Positions 8,441-17,094 of a stretch of 64,000 bases of DNA are shown piece by piece. The DNA comes from Amycolatopsis sp. EV170708-02-1. Its GTDB lineage: Bacteria > Actinomycetota > Actinomycetes > Mycobacteriales > Pseudonocardiaceae. A program made the translations under genes and the position numbers. Every line of letters begins with the position of its first letter. The stretch's first letter is position 1. The stretch spans positions 9,548,001 to 9,612,000 of the forward strand of contig NZ_CP092497.1 in the NCBI RefSeq assembly GCF_022479115.1, in the 5' to 3' direction. Below the pieces are notes generated by a model. It was not told the DNA's origin, searched no databases, and saw nothing but the letters and a program-made list of their open reading frames with translations.

Positions 8441-9308
8441 CGCCGCAGAGGATTACGCAGGGCAGCTCGCCCTCGGTCCGCCCGGCGAGCCACGCGGCGA
8501 ACGGCACCGCGGCGGCCGGTTCGACGGCGAGCCGGAACTCGTCCCAGAGCCGGTCCCGCGCGGCGAGCAGCTCCGCGTCGCCGACCAGCACGGACGTCAC
8601 CCGATCCCGGAGTACGGCGAACGGGACCTCCCCGACCCTGGTCGCGCCCAACGCGGACGCGGCGACCGAGTCGATCTCCACGTCCACGGGCTCGCCCGCC
8701 TCCAGCGCCGCGTTCAGCGCCCGGCACCGCTCCGGCTCGACGCCGAACGTCGGCAACCCGGCCAGCGACGTTCCCGCGACCAGCCCGCCACCGCCGACCG
8801 CGACCAGGAACGCGTCGACGTCCGGCGCGTCCTGGACCACTTCGGCCGCCACGGTGCCCTGACCGGCGACGACGGCCGGATCGTCGTACGCGTGCAGGTA
8901 CCGCGTGCCCGGCTCAGCGGCGGCTTCGATCGCCTTCGCTGCTGCCTCGGCGTACGTCGCTCCGTGGCGGATGAGCTTCGCGCCCGTGGCCTCGATCCGG
9001 GCCGTCTTCGCCTGCGGAGCCGACTCCGGCACGTACACCGTCGCGGGCAGGTTCAGCAGCGAAGCCGCCGTCGCCACGCCCAGCCCGTGGTTGCCGCCGG
9101 ACGCCGTCAGCACCCGTTCCGGCAGGGGGCCGCTCACCAGCGCGTTCACCGCGCCCCGCAGTTTGAACGACCCGCTCCGCTGCAGATGCTCCAGCTTGAG
9201 GACGAGCGGCCGCCCGTCGACCTCGGCCCGCAACACCGGCGTGCGCCGCACGAACGGATGAACGGCCTCGGTGGCTTTCAGGACATCTTCCCAGGTCGGA
9301 GTGCTCAT
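8418..9308 (-). CDS. Threonine/serine dehydratase-like PLP enzyme
   Basis: A 296-residue fold-type II PLP enzyme. The PLP lysine is K49 in SGSFKLRGA, the substrate/PLP contact is ASGGNHGLG near 86, and the phosphate-binding loop is VGGGGLVAG near 160. There is no C-terminal regulatory ACT domain, so it resembles catabolic threonine/serine dehydratases or serine racemases rather than biosynthetic IlvA. The ATG at 9308 starts MSTPTWEDV; the longer frame upstream runs into the SRP RNA. The substrate (Thr, Ser or hydroxyaspartate) cannot be settled from sequence alone. Confidence 0.85.
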   Translation of the reverse strand: MSTPTWEDVLKATEAVHPFVRRTPVLRAEVDGRPLVLKLEHLQRSGSFKLRGAVNALVSGPLPERVLTASGGNHGLGVATAASLLNLPATVYVPESAPQAKTARIEATGAKLIRHGATYAEAAAKAIEAAAEPGTRYLHAYDDPAVVAGQGTVAAEVVQDAPDVDAFLVAVGGGGLVAGTSLAGLPTFGVEPERCRALNAALEAGEPVDVEIDSVAASALGATRVGEVPFAVLRDRVTSVLVGDAELLAARDRLWDEFRLAVEPAAAVPFAAWLAGRTEGELPCVILCGANSEWRP

Positions 9309-9355
9309 ACCCCCCACTGTCCTCCATGCCGGGGCGGGAGTGACTACACTGGTCC

Positions 9356-9445
9356 TCGGATCCCGCGCGGCGTCCATCTTGTGAACCTCCCCAGGGCCGG
9401 AAGGCAGCAAGGATAAGCAAGCTCTGACGGGTGCGCGGGATCCGC
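9356..9445 (+). ncRNA. ffs: Small bacterial signal recognition particle RNA (4.5S type)
   Basis: The hallmark apical hairpin is present: ACCTCCCCAGGGCCGGAAGG followed by CAGCAAGGATAAGCAAGC. The outer helix pairs GGATCCCGCGC (9358-9368) with GCGCGGGATCC (9433-9443), giving one long hairpin of about 90 nt, the usual size for actinomycetes. This RNA binds Ffh to target nascent membrane proteins. A T-run (TTATTTTTT) follows directly and serves as terminator. Location near dnaX is typical of this group. Confidence 0.95.
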
Positions 9446-9453
9446 CTTATTTT

Positions 9454-9494
9454 TTGGGGTGCAACCCCAAGCCCGCCCGGCGGGGCTTCGCCCC
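9454..9494. terminator. Hairpins between SRP RNA and convergent gene
   Basis: TTGGGGT/ACCCCAA (9454-9470, GCA loop) follows the T-run after the SRP RNA, and GGGGC-TTC-GCCCC lies at 9482-9494. They sit between the SRP RNA and the 3' end of the convergent methyltransferase-like gene, so they may end transcription in both directions. Confidence 0.6.
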
Positions 9495-9537
9495 CCCCGG
9501 ACCCCCACGGTTGGTCGCTGGGGTGACCGCGTGCGGG

Positions 9538-10371
9538 CTAGAAGATCCCGAAGACGTCTTTTGGTGGTATTGGGGACGGTAGGGCTTCCGCGTCCGTGAT
9601 GGGTTTCGCTTTGCCTTGCAGGTCACGGAGGTCTTCTCCCGCGACACAGCGCGCCGGGTAGGCGGACGAGGCGGCTCGGCGGGTCAGGTCGGTGACCGGG
9701 AGTTCGACTCGTGAGGCGGCGACCACGATGTTGCCGAAGCGGCGGCCCCGGAGAACGCCCGGCTCGGCCAAGATCGCCAGGTGGGGGAACGACGTCGCGA
9801 GTGTCGCCAGGAATCGGCGGAGAAACGGCAGGTTCGGTCCGTCCGACACGTTGGCGACGTAGGTTCCGGCCGGGCGGAGGACGCGCGCGATCTCGTTCGT
9901 GAACTCGACGGTCGCGAGCCCGCCGGCCAGGATTCCGCGTTCGAAAGCGTCCACGATGACCAGGTCGGCCGAAGCGTCGTACCTGCTGGAGACGCCTTCG
10001 CGGCCGTCGCCGACACGGACCTTCAGCCCCTTCAGGCCCAGCTGCTCGCGAACGAGCGCGACGAGTTCGCCGTCGGCGTCGAACACCAGTTGCCGTGACC
10101 GCGGACGCGCCGCGGCGACGTAGCGCGGCAATGTGCAGGCCGCCCCGCCGACGTGCAGCACGTCGAGCGGGCCTTCTCCGAGGCAGTCGACGACGTCGGC
10201 GATCCGGCGGATGTAGTCGAACTCGAGATCCGTGGGGTCGTCGAGGTTGACGTGCGACTGGGCGACGCCGTCGACCGAGATCATCCAGGCGTTCGGACGG
10301 TCGGCGTCCCGCAGCAGTTCGGCGGTGCCGAAGCGGACCGGATACCTTCCGGGGGTCGGTGCCGGTCTCAC
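9538..10371 (-). CDS. Spermidine synthase-like (SpeE fold) protein
   Basis: A 277-residue Rossmann-fold protein of the polyamine synthase/SAM-methyltransferase group. The nucleotide-binding segment is LDVLHVGGAACTLPRYVAA (about 69-87), followed by the acidic residue in LVFDADGEL and DLVIVDAFERG (about 135-145), which matches the catalytic-Asp region of aminopropyltransferases. True polyamine specificity is uncertain. The GTG start at 10371 is only 30 bp from the divergent dnaX start, so the two promoters must overlap. It is common beside dnaX in related actinomycetes. Confidence 0.75.
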   Translation of the reverse strand: MRPAPTPGRYPVRFGTAELLRDADRPNAWMISVDGVAQSHVNLDDPTDLEFDYIRRIADVVDCLGEGPLDVLHVGGAACTLPRYVAAARPRSRQLVFDADGELVALVREQLGLKGLKVRVGDGREGVSSRYDASADLVIVDAFERGILAGGLATVEFTNEIARVLRPAGTYVANVSDGPNLPFLRRFLATLATSFPHLAILAEPGVLRGRRFGNIVVAASRVELPVTDLTRRAASSAYPARCVAGEDLRDLQGKAKPITDAEALPSPIPPKDVFGIF

Positions 10372-10388
10372 CTGTCGGGCCCTCCCGG

Positions 10389-10394
10389 TAGTCT
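10389..10394 (+). promoter_or_regulatory. Leaderless-type -10 box of dnaX
   Basis: TAGTCT lies exactly 7 nt before the GTG start of dnaX, so transcription would start at or beside the start codon. No Shine-Dalgarno sequence precedes the GTG. The -35 region would fall on the start codon of the divergent gene at 10371. Confidence 0.6.
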
Positions 10395-10401
10395 CGCGGC
10401 C

Positions 10402-12432
10402 GTGGCATTAGCGCTGTACCGAAAGTACCGTCCGGCTACCTTCGCCGAGGTCGTCGGGCAGGAGCATGTGACCGATCCGCTGCGCACCGCGCTGGCCGCC
10501 GGTCGCATCAACCACGCCTACCTCTTCTCCGGCCCGCGCGGCTGCGGAAAGACGTCCAGCGCCCGCATCATGGCGCGGTCGTTGAACTGCGCGAAGGGCC
10601 CGACGCCGGATCCGTGCGGCGAGTGCAACTCGTGCCGCAACCTCGCGCCCGAAGGCCCCGGCAGCGTCGACGTCACCGAGCTCGACGCGGCCAGCCACGG
10701 TGGTGTCGACGACGCCCGCGAGCTGCGGGACAGGGCCTTCTACGCCCCGGCCGACTCGCGCTACCGCGTCTTCATCATCGACGAGGCGCACATGGTCACC
10801 ACGCAGGGCTTCAACGCCTTGCTGAAGATCGTGGAGGAGCCGCCGGAGCACCTGATCTTCATCTTCGCGACCACGGAACCGGACAAGGTGCTCCCCACCA
10901 TCCGGTCGCGGACGCATCACTACCCCTTCCGGCTGATCCCGCCCAGCTCCATGCGCGAGCTGCTGGAGCGCAACGTCGCCGCCGAGGGCGCCACGGTCGA
11001 GCCCGCGGTGTATCCGCTGGTCATCCGCGCGGGCGGGGGTTCGGCGCGGGATACGCAGTCGGTGCTCGACCAGCTGCTGGCGGGGGCCGGGCCGGACGGC
11101 GTCGACTACTCGCGCGCGGTGTCGCTGCTGGGCGTCACCGACGTCGCGCTCATCGACGGCATGGTCGACGCGCTGGCCGCGGACGACGCGGCCGCCGTGT
11201 TCGGCACCGTCGAGCGGCTCGCCGAGGCGGGGCACGACCCGCGCCGGTTCGCCACCGACCTGCTCGATCGGCTGCGTGACCTGGTGATGCTCCGTTCGGT
11301 GCCGGACGCGGGTGAACGCGGTCTCGTCTCCGCGCCGGACGACGAGCTCAAGAAGATGAAGGAGCAGGCGGGCAAACTGGAGCCCGCCACGCTTTCGCGC
11401 TACGCCGACATCGTCCACAATGGACTCTTGGAGATGCGGGGCGCGACCTCGCCCCGGCTCGTGCTGGAGCTGCTGACGGCGCGGATGCTGCTGCCGTCGG
11501 TCGCCGAAGGCACCGACGCGCTGCTTGCCCGGCTCGAACGGCTGGAGCGCCGCGCCGCTTCGGCTCCGGCGCCCGCTGCCGCTGCTCCGGCGCAGGTCGC
11601 TCAAGCCGCTCCTGTGGCGCAGTCCGCGCCTGCCCCGGCCGCTCCTCCCTCGGGTGAGCCCGTCCGTGAGTTCCAGCGGCCGTCGCAACGAGCCGCCGCG
11701 CCCGCGCAGCCGCCGGCTCCGGCCGCCCAGCCCACTCCGCAGCCCGCCGCGCGACCTGAGCCGGTCGCCGAGCGGCCCGCCCCGCAACGTCCTGCCGCGA
11801 CGGCACCGCCGCCCACCGCGCCCGCCCCGGTCGCGGCTTCCGGAGACACTGACGCCGACGGGATCCGCGGCAAGTGGCCGCACGTGCTCGCCGCTATCCG
11901 CAAGGTCCCGGGCGGCCGCAGCACCGAAGCGATGCTCACGCAGGCGAGCGTGGTGAGCGTCGAGGGTCGTGCCGTCACCCTCACGCACAGCGCGGAGCCG
12001 CTGGCTCGCCGGCTTTCCGAACCGCACAACGCGGAGCGGGTCGCGGCCGCGTTCAAGGAGGTCTTCGGCGGCGATTGGCAGGTGCGCTGCGTCCACGGCG
12101 CCGCGCAGGCCCGGCAGGCCGCAGCTCCGAAGGCCGCGCCGCCACCACCCGCGCCTGAGCGATCCTTCACCCGGCGGTCCGCCGAAGCGCCCAGTGCCCC
12201 TCCGGCGGCTCCCACGCCGAAGCCGGAGCCTCAGCGGCCGAAGGTGACGACGAGCGAGCCGGACATCCCGCTCCCGCCCGAGCCGGTCGAGGAGGACGAG
12301 GACCTCTACAACGAGGACGCGAGCCCCGCGCCGCCGCCTCCGCCGCTCCCGCCCGAGCAGGATCCGGAAGAGATCGCCCGGAAGCTGCTCGCCGACCACC
12401 TCAACGCCCGTCCGCTCGACGAGCGCAAGTAG
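10402..12432 (+). CDS. dnaX: DNA polymerase III subunit gamma/tau
   Basis: A 676-residue clamp-loader ATPase. It has Walker A GPRGCGKT (44-51), zinc cysteines C63, C72, C75 and C78, Walker B with DEAH at 127-130, sensor 1 FATTEPDKV and an SRC-like IRSRTHHYPF. The clamp-loader core ends near residue 375. A Pro/Ala-rich linker follows, then a DnaX C-terminal region (about 475-560) and an acidic proline-rich tail. The GTG start at 10402 follows a leaderless-type promoter. I saw no poly-A slippage signal, so only the full-length tau-like form is expected. Confidence 0.95.
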   Translation: MALALYRKYRPATFAEVVGQEHVTDPLRTALAAGRINHAYLFSGPRGCGKTSSARIMARSLNCAKGPTPDPCGECNSCRNLAPEGPGSVDVTELDAASHGGVDDARELRDRAFYAPADSRYRVFIIDEAHMVTTQGFNALLKIVEEPPEHLIFIFATTEPDKVLPTIRSRTHHYPFRLIPPSSMRELLERNVAAEGATVEPAVYPLVIRAGGGSARDTQSVLDQLLAGAGPDGVDYSRAVSLLGVTDVALIDGMVDALAADDAAAVFGTVERLAEAGHDPRRFATDLLDRLRDLVMLRSVPDAGERGLVSAPDDELKKMKEQAGKLEPATLSRYADIVHNGLLEMRGATSPRLVLELLTARMLLPSVAEGTDALLARLERLERRAASAPAPAAAAPAQVAQAAPVAQSAPAPAAPPSGEPVREFQRPSQRAAAPAQPPAPAAQPTPQPAARPEPVAERPAPQRPAATAPPPTAPAPVAASGDTDADGIRGKWPHVLAAIRKVPGGRSTEAMLTQASVVSVEGRAVTLTHSAEPLARRLSEPHNAERVAAAFKEVFGGDWQVRCVHGAAQARQAAAPKAAPPPPAPERSFTRRSAEAPSAPPAAPTPKPEPQRPKVTTSEPDIPLPPEPVEEDEDLYNEDASPAPPPPPLPPEQDPEEIARKLLADHLNARPLDERK

Positions 12433-12488
12433 TCCTCTGGATGCGGTAATTGCATGCGCAAGTACCGCATTCAGAGGACGAAACGCGG
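12432..12488. terminator. Hairpin at dnaX stop codon (family E, copy 1)
   Basis: The arms GTCCTCTGGATGCGGTA (12432-12448) and TACCGCATTCAGAGGAC (12463-12479) pair at 16 of 17 positions. The stem starts on the last base of the dnaX stop codon. The 3' part also forms CCGCATT...AACGCGG, the family E core found at 31957 and 32185. It lies between convergent genes and probably terminates both. Confidence 0.7.
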
Positions 12489-12490
12489 GG

Positions 12491-13252
12491 TCAGCGGGTC
12501 AGGGCGACCCGCCAGGCCGGGTGGTCGGTGCCGGGGATCGACGTCTTCCCGGAGCTCCCGAAGCCGAAGGCGCCGCCGGCGATGATGTGCTGCACGCTGC
12601 CGTCGCCCTTGCGGAACGAGCCAGCCGGAACGCACGCCTGCGCGCTCGGATCGCCCGGATAACGCAGGTTCAGATCGCCGCCGAACACCGTGCCGGTGCC
12701 GTACTTCGCCAGCAGCCCCTTCAGGTCCCGGCACTGCTGCTCGACCGCGGGCCGTTTCGTCGAGAGGTGCGTGGTGCACGCGTTCACCGTGCCGAATTTC
12801 GCGCACAGATAGGCACGCTGTTCCGCGCCGCCGTCCTGAGGCCCGTAATAGCCGCCTTCGCGTGCCTTCACCGCTCCGAGGTCCTGCCTGGCCAGCACCG
12901 CGATGCCGTACTCGCCGCGCCCTGACGTGCACGGATACGGGGTCGTCCGGCCGTTCTCCTTCTTGCCGACGGGCTGCCACACGACCGTGTACGCCCGGCC
13001 CGACTGCGCCTTGACGTCGGCAGCCAGCTTCGTCGTCTCCGACGAACAGGCCTCGTTCAGCGTCACGACGGCCGGGTTCACCGAGACGATCGTGCTCGCC
13101 GCCTTCGCCATCGGGTTCGTCCCGCCCTGGTTGAAGCAGTTCGCGATCCCGCTGCGGCAGAGGTTCATCTGCAACACCGGGAAATCCGTCGCCGCGACGG
13201 CGGGTGCGGCCGTGCCCAGGAGCAGAGCGGCGGCGGCGAGTACCGATTTCAT
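12491..13252 (-). CDS. Secreted endonuclease/exonuclease/phosphatase-family hydrolase
   Basis: A 253-residue exported protein. A signal peptide (about 1-20, cleavage near AVAATD) precedes an EEP/DNase I-like domain: QMNLC, the metal Glu in TLNEAC, the YGIAVLAR strand, GDLNL (Asp/Asn pair), and the terminal GTDHPAW (catalytic Asp-His). It could be a nuclease or phosphodiesterase; the substrate is unknown. Four Cys pairs suit an extracellular location. The ATG overlaps the upstream regulator stop (ATGA), so the two genes form an operon. Confidence 0.82.
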   Translation of the reverse strand: MKSVLAAAALLLGTAAPAVAATDFPVLQMNLCRSGIANCFNQGGTNPMAKAASTIVSVNPAVVTLNEACSSETTKLAADVKAQSGRAYTVVWQPVGKKENGRTTPYPCTSGRGEYGIAVLARQDLGAVKAREGGYYGPQDGGAEQRAYLCAKFGTVNACTTHLSTKRPAVEQQCRDLKGLLAKYGTGTVFGGDLNLRYPGDPSAQACVPAGSFRKGDGSVQHIIAGGAFGFGSSGKTSIPGTDHPAWRVALTR

Positions 13253-14229
13253 GGAGCGGTCCCTTCGTCGAGTTCCCCGGTGAGCAGCGCGGTGCCGAGC
13301 CGGGTGAGGTGGTGCAGGATGGCGCTGCCGTGCCGGACGCTGGTGACGAGCCCGGCCTCGCGCAGCACGGCGGCCTGTTTGCTGGCCGTGCCGATCGAGG
13401 TGCCGAGGCATGAGGCCAGCTTGCTGGTCGTGCGCGGGACGCGCAGCGCGCCGAGGCTTTCGGCGCGGGTCCGGCCGAGGAGCGCCACCAGTTCGGGGGA
13501 CACGTCCACCGGGCGGGCGCTGGTCACACTGGCGGGGTACAGCAGCACGGGCGGCAGCGCCGGATCGATGAAGGTGACCGGCGTGTTCGCGCAGAACCGG
13601 CTCGGGATCAAGGTCAGTCCCCGGCCGTCGAGATGGACGGTCCGCTGCCGGGGGTAGGCGATCTCCAGCACCTCGCCGTCCCAGCCGCGGACGCCGGGGA
13701 TGCCGCGCATCATCGCCCCCGCCCCCTCGGTGGCCAGCGTGCGGACCCGCCGGGCCCGGTCGGCGGCGACGGTCTCGCGCATGCTGTGCCAGAACGGCTC
13801 GATCATCAGGTCGTACGCGTCGCGCAGCGCGCCGACGACCCCGTGGACCTCGTCGCGGTCGCCGTCGGCGAGCCGTTTCACCCAGGTCGGGGCCGGGCCG
13901 GTGAACACGGTCCGGAGATCGGCGCACAGCCGTCCGCGAGGGGTGCACGCCACCGCTTCGAGCCCGCTTTCGAAGGAGCCCGCCGACGTGGGCGGGGTCA
14001 GGAAGTCGGGAAAGTTCCCCTTCGGCGGAACGAGGGTGAACAGCGTCTTCAGCGACCGTGTCGCGCCTTCGTTCTGACGCAGGTTCAGCCGGACCCGGTG
14101 CCGCCAGGCCGACGTGCGGTCCTCCCTCAGCTGATGCGATCCGAGGACCAGCTCCCACAGCGGATCCGGTGCTTCGGCTATCCGGATCCCCTGGAGATCC
14201 TTGCGATCGAAGATCATGCGCAGAGTCAT
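13249..14229 (-). CDS. DUF5937-type ArsR/winged-helix regulator
   Basis: A 326-residue regulator. The N-terminal two thirds match the DUF5937 layout often placed ahead of a DNA-binding domain in actinomycetes. The C-terminal 85 residues form an ArsR-like winged helix (SPELVALLGRTRAESLGAL ... TTSKLASCLGTSIGTASKQA). It is translationally coupled to the secreted EEP hydrolase downstream, so it may control export of that enzyme. It is divergent from the membrane HTH protein at 14479. No ligand is known. Confidence 0.75.
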   Translation of the reverse strand: MTLRMIFDRKDLQGIRIAEAPDPLWELVLGSHQLREDRTSAWRHRVRLNLRQNEGATRSLKTLFTLVPPKGNFPDFLTPPTSAGSFESGLEAVACTPRGRLCADLRTVFTGPAPTWVKRLADGDRDEVHGVVGALRDAYDLMIEPFWHSMRETVAADRARRVRTLATEGAGAMMRGIPGVRGWDGEVLEIAYPRQRTVHLDGRGLTLIPSRFCANTPVTFIDPALPPVLLYPASVTSARPVDVSPELVALLGRTRAESLGALRVPRTTSKLASCLGTSIGTASKQAAVLREAGLVTSVRHGSAILHHLTRLGTALLTGELDEGTAP

Positions 14230-14478
14230 GCCTCGTCCCCCTCAAGACGGCATTTTCTTCTCCGGCGGTAACTCAAACGCGCCGGACGCGCTGAGACAAG
14301 CCGATCGGACTAATCCGGGAGGGTGGGACGGCGAACCGGCGCTGACCTGCGGGGACGCGGCCGCGTGAGACGTTTCGGAGACGCTCGGGGGCGGTGGTGT
14401 TTTCGCTGGGACGAAAAGGGGTGTCCCGCGCGCGGGCGATCGGTGACGCTTCGTGGGCAACACCCGGGGGAGGGACCC

Positions 14479-16038
14479 ATGGCAGGAGGAGAACACGGCC
14501 GGGCCTTGGCGGAACTGCTCGAAGGGCTGAAACGGCGTAGCGGGCACAGCTACGAACGGATCGGCGCCAAGGCGCATCTGAGCCGATCGACCGTCCACCG
14601 CTACTGCAGCGGTGTCAGCGTGCCGGCCGCGTTCGGCCCGCTGGAACGGATCGCGACGGTCTGCGAGGCCGAGCGTGACGAACTGTCGAAGCTCTTCCGG
14701 CTGTGGGAACGCGCGGACGCGGCACGGGGAGAGGTCGCGTCCGCGCCTCCCGCCCCGCGTCCGGTGCCCGAGCCGAGGAGCCGGAACCGGATCGGCTGGT
14801 GGCCGTTGCTGGCCTCGCTGGTCATGGTCACCGTGGTCGGGGCGAGCGCGGTGCCCGCGGCGGAACCGGCCGCGCCGGCACTCCACGCCCCGATGTGGAC
14901 CGAGTTCCCGTCCCCTGTGGACAGTGCGTTCTTCGGGGTGACGGCGAACAGCGAGACCGGGCTGATGCCGACGTTCGGCGTCGGTGCCGTCCGGCTCTGG
15001 GATTCGGAAACCCGCTGGCAGAACCTCGAACCGGACCGCGGCAGGCCGGTCTGGTCCACTTTGGACAGGCTGGTCGACGGCGCGAACCGGGCGCGGCTCC
15101 CGGTGCTGTACGTCTTCGGCGGCACCCCTGGCTGGGCGGCGCCGGGCGGACCGCCGTCGGCCTACCCGGACGGCTCCCGGGCGGCGCCGCCCGACGACCT
15201 CGCGGACTGGGACGCGTTCGTCGGGAAGGTGGTCGAGCGGTATCGCGGCCGGATCGAGTCCTACGAGCTGTGGGATATGGCCAACCACCCCAAGTACTTC
15301 ACCGGTCCGGTCGAACGGCTGGTGGAGATGGTCCGGCGGGCGAGCCGGATCATCAAGGCGGGTGATCCCGGCGCGATCGTGGTCTGCCCGTCGATGGGGC
15401 ACCTCACCGATCCCGCGTACCGGCGGGTGCTGGAACGGTTCGGCGAACTCCGCGGCTACGAGAGCTGCGACGCCGCCGCGGTCAAACTGCATCCGGGCAG
15501 GATGGCGGACCCGCCGGAGACCATGCTCGCCGTCGCGGACGAGATCCAGCGGAGCTTCCACCGCACCAACGGGCACGCGAACCTGTGGAGCACCGGCCCC
15601 GATTTCGACGTCCCGCTGCAGCCGCCGGTCGATCCCGCCGTCGCCGCGGACCACGCCGCCCGCTTCTTCCTGACCGGCCTCTACGCGCGCTTCAAGCGGA
15701 TGTACTTCTACAACTGGGGAAGCGACCGCGTGCCGATCGTGCTCCAGCCGGCGGGCGGACCGCCGACCCGCGCCGCCGCCCACGTCGAACGGCTCGGCCG
15801 CTGGCTCGACGGCGCGAAGATCCGGTCCTGCGGCGAGGGCACGCGCGCGGGGCTGCCGGAGAACCTGTGGCGTTGCCGCTTCACGCGGAACGGCATGGAA
15901 TTCCGGGTCGCGTGGGCCCCTTCGGGCACCGCGAGGCTGTCCGCGCCGGGCAGCGCGGAACGCCTCGACGGGACACGGCCGGAGATCGAGTCGGGCTCCG
16001 TCGAGGTCGACGGCAGCCCGGTGTTGCTCAAGCCTTAA
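14479..16038 (+). CDS. Membrane-spanning HTH protein with extracellular glycosidase-like domain
   Basis: A 519-residue fusion. Residues 8-75 form an XRE-type helix-turn-helix (GHSYERIGAKAHLSRSTVHR). A Pro/Arg linker and one membrane helix (about 105-127) follow. Residues 135-519 resemble a GH39-like (beta/alpha)8 barrel with a beta-sandwich tail. At the acid/base strand the usual W-N-E-P-N reads WDMAN (265-269), and at the nucleophile strand T-E-x-G reads STGPD (371-375), so both catalytic glutamates seem absent. The likely role is a membrane-tethered regulator sensing cell-wall or exogenous glycans. The start follows GGGGGAGGG. Confidence 0.75.
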   Translation: MAGGEHGRALAELLEGLKRRSGHSYERIGAKAHLSRSTVHRYCSGVSVPAAFGPLERIATVCEAERDELSKLFRLWERADAARGEVASAPPAPRPVPEPRSRNRIGWWPLLASLVMVTVVGASAVPAAEPAAPALHAPMWTEFPSPVDSAFFGVTANSETGLMPTFGVGAVRLWDSETRWQNLEPDRGRPVWSTLDRLVDGANRARLPVLYVFGGTPGWAAPGGPPSAYPDGSRAAPPDDLADWDAFVGKVVERYRGRIESYELWDMANHPKYFTGPVERLVEMVRRASRIIKAGDPGAIVVCPSMGHLTDPAYRRVLERFGELRGYESCDAAAVKLHPGRMADPPETMLAVADEIQRSFHRTNGHANLWSTGPDFDVPLQPPVDPAVAADHAARFFLTGLYARFKRMYFYNWGSDRVPIVLQPAGGPPTRAAAHVERLGRWLDGAKIRSCGEGTRAGLPENLWRCRFTRNGMEFRVAWAPSGTARLSAPGSAERLDGTRPEIESGSVEVDGSPVLLKP

Positions 16039-16048
16039 CCCTGTTGGC

Positions 16049-16150
16049 GTGTCGCGAAAGCCACTTTCAGGACATCAGACGTGGGCGGGGTCGGGGTGGG
16101 CTGAAAGCTCCCTTCGCCGCGTCTAATGCGACGAAAGGAGCCTTCAGCCC
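16049..16150. repeat. Family C and family D palindromes between convergent genes
   Basis: The motif GTGTCGCGAAAGCCACTTTC with a GGACATCAGAC tail (16049-16080) matches the repeat at 2521-2540. It is followed at 16098-16150 by an imperfect hairpin with outer arms GGGCTGAA and TTCAGCCC and inner GCTCC...GGAG, a member of the TGAAGG hairpin family also seen at 18051, 31897, 38362 and 55984. Probably a bidirectional terminator. Confidence 0.65.
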
Positions 16151-16168
16151 GGCGGCGAGGCTCAAGCC

Positions 16169-17026
16169 TCAACCCGCGAGGTAGTCCTCGATCGCCTTCG
16201 CGATGACGGCGGCGTACTGCTGACGGCCCTCTTCGCTCGCCATCGCCGCGGCTTCGGCGGCGTTGCGCATGTTCCCGCATTCGACGAGCGCGGCGGGGCG
16301 GGTCGAGAGATTGAGCCCGCCGAGGTCGGCGCGCGGGGCGAGCCCGTTCGAACCGAGGTACGTCGAGATCGGGAAGCCGCCCGCGCGGAGGCCGTCCCGC
16401 AACGCGGTCGCGAGTTTCACCGAGGGCTCACCCTGCTGGGCGTTCAGCGGCGGCGCCGAGTAGGCGACGTGGAAACCGTGCGCTCCGGCGGAATTCGAGC
16501 CGTCCGCGTGGATCGACACGACCGCGTCCGCCGCGGCGTCGTTCCCGATCGCGGCGCGCTCGTTGACGCACGGCCCGACGCCGGTGTCGTTCTGCCGGGT
16601 GAGGATGACGCGGATTCCCTTGGCCGCCAACGTCTGCGAGATCCGCTGGGAGACGTCCCAGGTGAACGCGTGCTCGGTGTAGCCGGAGTTCGTCGAGGTT
16701 CCGGTGGTGTTGCACGGTTTCGTCTTGCCCCGCCCTGCCGGGACCTGCTTGTTGATCTCGCCCGGCTTGCCGGAGTTGCCGCCGTTGTGACCGGGATCCA
16801 GCACGACGACCTTGCCGGTCTTCGGCGGCCGCGTGCTCGAAGACGGCGCGCTCGAAGGCGGAGCGCTCGTCGTGGGGCTCGGCTCCGGAAGGGTGGTGAG
16901 GACCGTGGTGGTGCCGGGCGGGGGCGGGCTCGACGGCGACGACACGGGGGTGTCCACCCCGCACGCCGTGAACAGCGTCAATCCGATCGCCACCACAAGG
17001 CCCATCCGTCGTCGCACGGCGCCCAC
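16169..17026 (-). CDS. Lipoprotein N-acetylmuramoyl-L-alanine amidase (Amidase_3)
   Basis: A 285-residue zinc amidase that cleaves the lactyl-peptide bond of peptidoglycan. It has a signal peptide with lipobox LFTAC (C22), a Ser/Pro/Thr-rich linker (25-70), and an Amidase_3 domain with H80 (LDPGHNGG), E118 (GYTEHAF), the third ligand in VVSIHADGS and the catalytic Glu in LVECGNM. The GTG at 17026 is used here; an ATG at 17005 is an alternative. It is divergent from ybaB. The lipid anchor places it on the outer face of the membrane. Confidence 0.88.
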   Translation of the reverse strand: MGAVRRRMGLVVAIGLTLFTACGVDTPVSSPSSPPPPGTTTVLTTLPEPSPTTSAPPSSAPSSSTRPPKTGKVVVLDPGHNGGNSGKPGEINKQVPAGRGKTKPCNTTGTSTNSGYTEHAFTWDVSQRISQTLAAKGIRVILTRQNDTGVGPCVNERAAIGNDAAADAVVSIHADGSNSAGAHGFHVAYSAPPLNAQQGEPSVKLATALRDGLRAGGFPISTYLGSNGLAPRADLGGLNLSTRPAALVECGNMRNAAEAAAMASEEGRQQYAAVIAKAIEDYLAG

Positions 17027-17094
17027 GGTGCCACACGGGTGACGGCTAGGCTGGTAGGCGGCACGGGATTTTCCAGGAGAGGACCGATCGGATC

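Noticed and set aside
9661..9720. tRNA-like T-loop (GGGAGTTCGACTC)
   Set aside because: It lies inside a coding gene, and no acceptor or anticodon stem could be drawn around it.
10402..12432. Programmed frameshift in dnaX making gamma
   Set aside because: No A-run or slippery heptamer was seen in the linker region.
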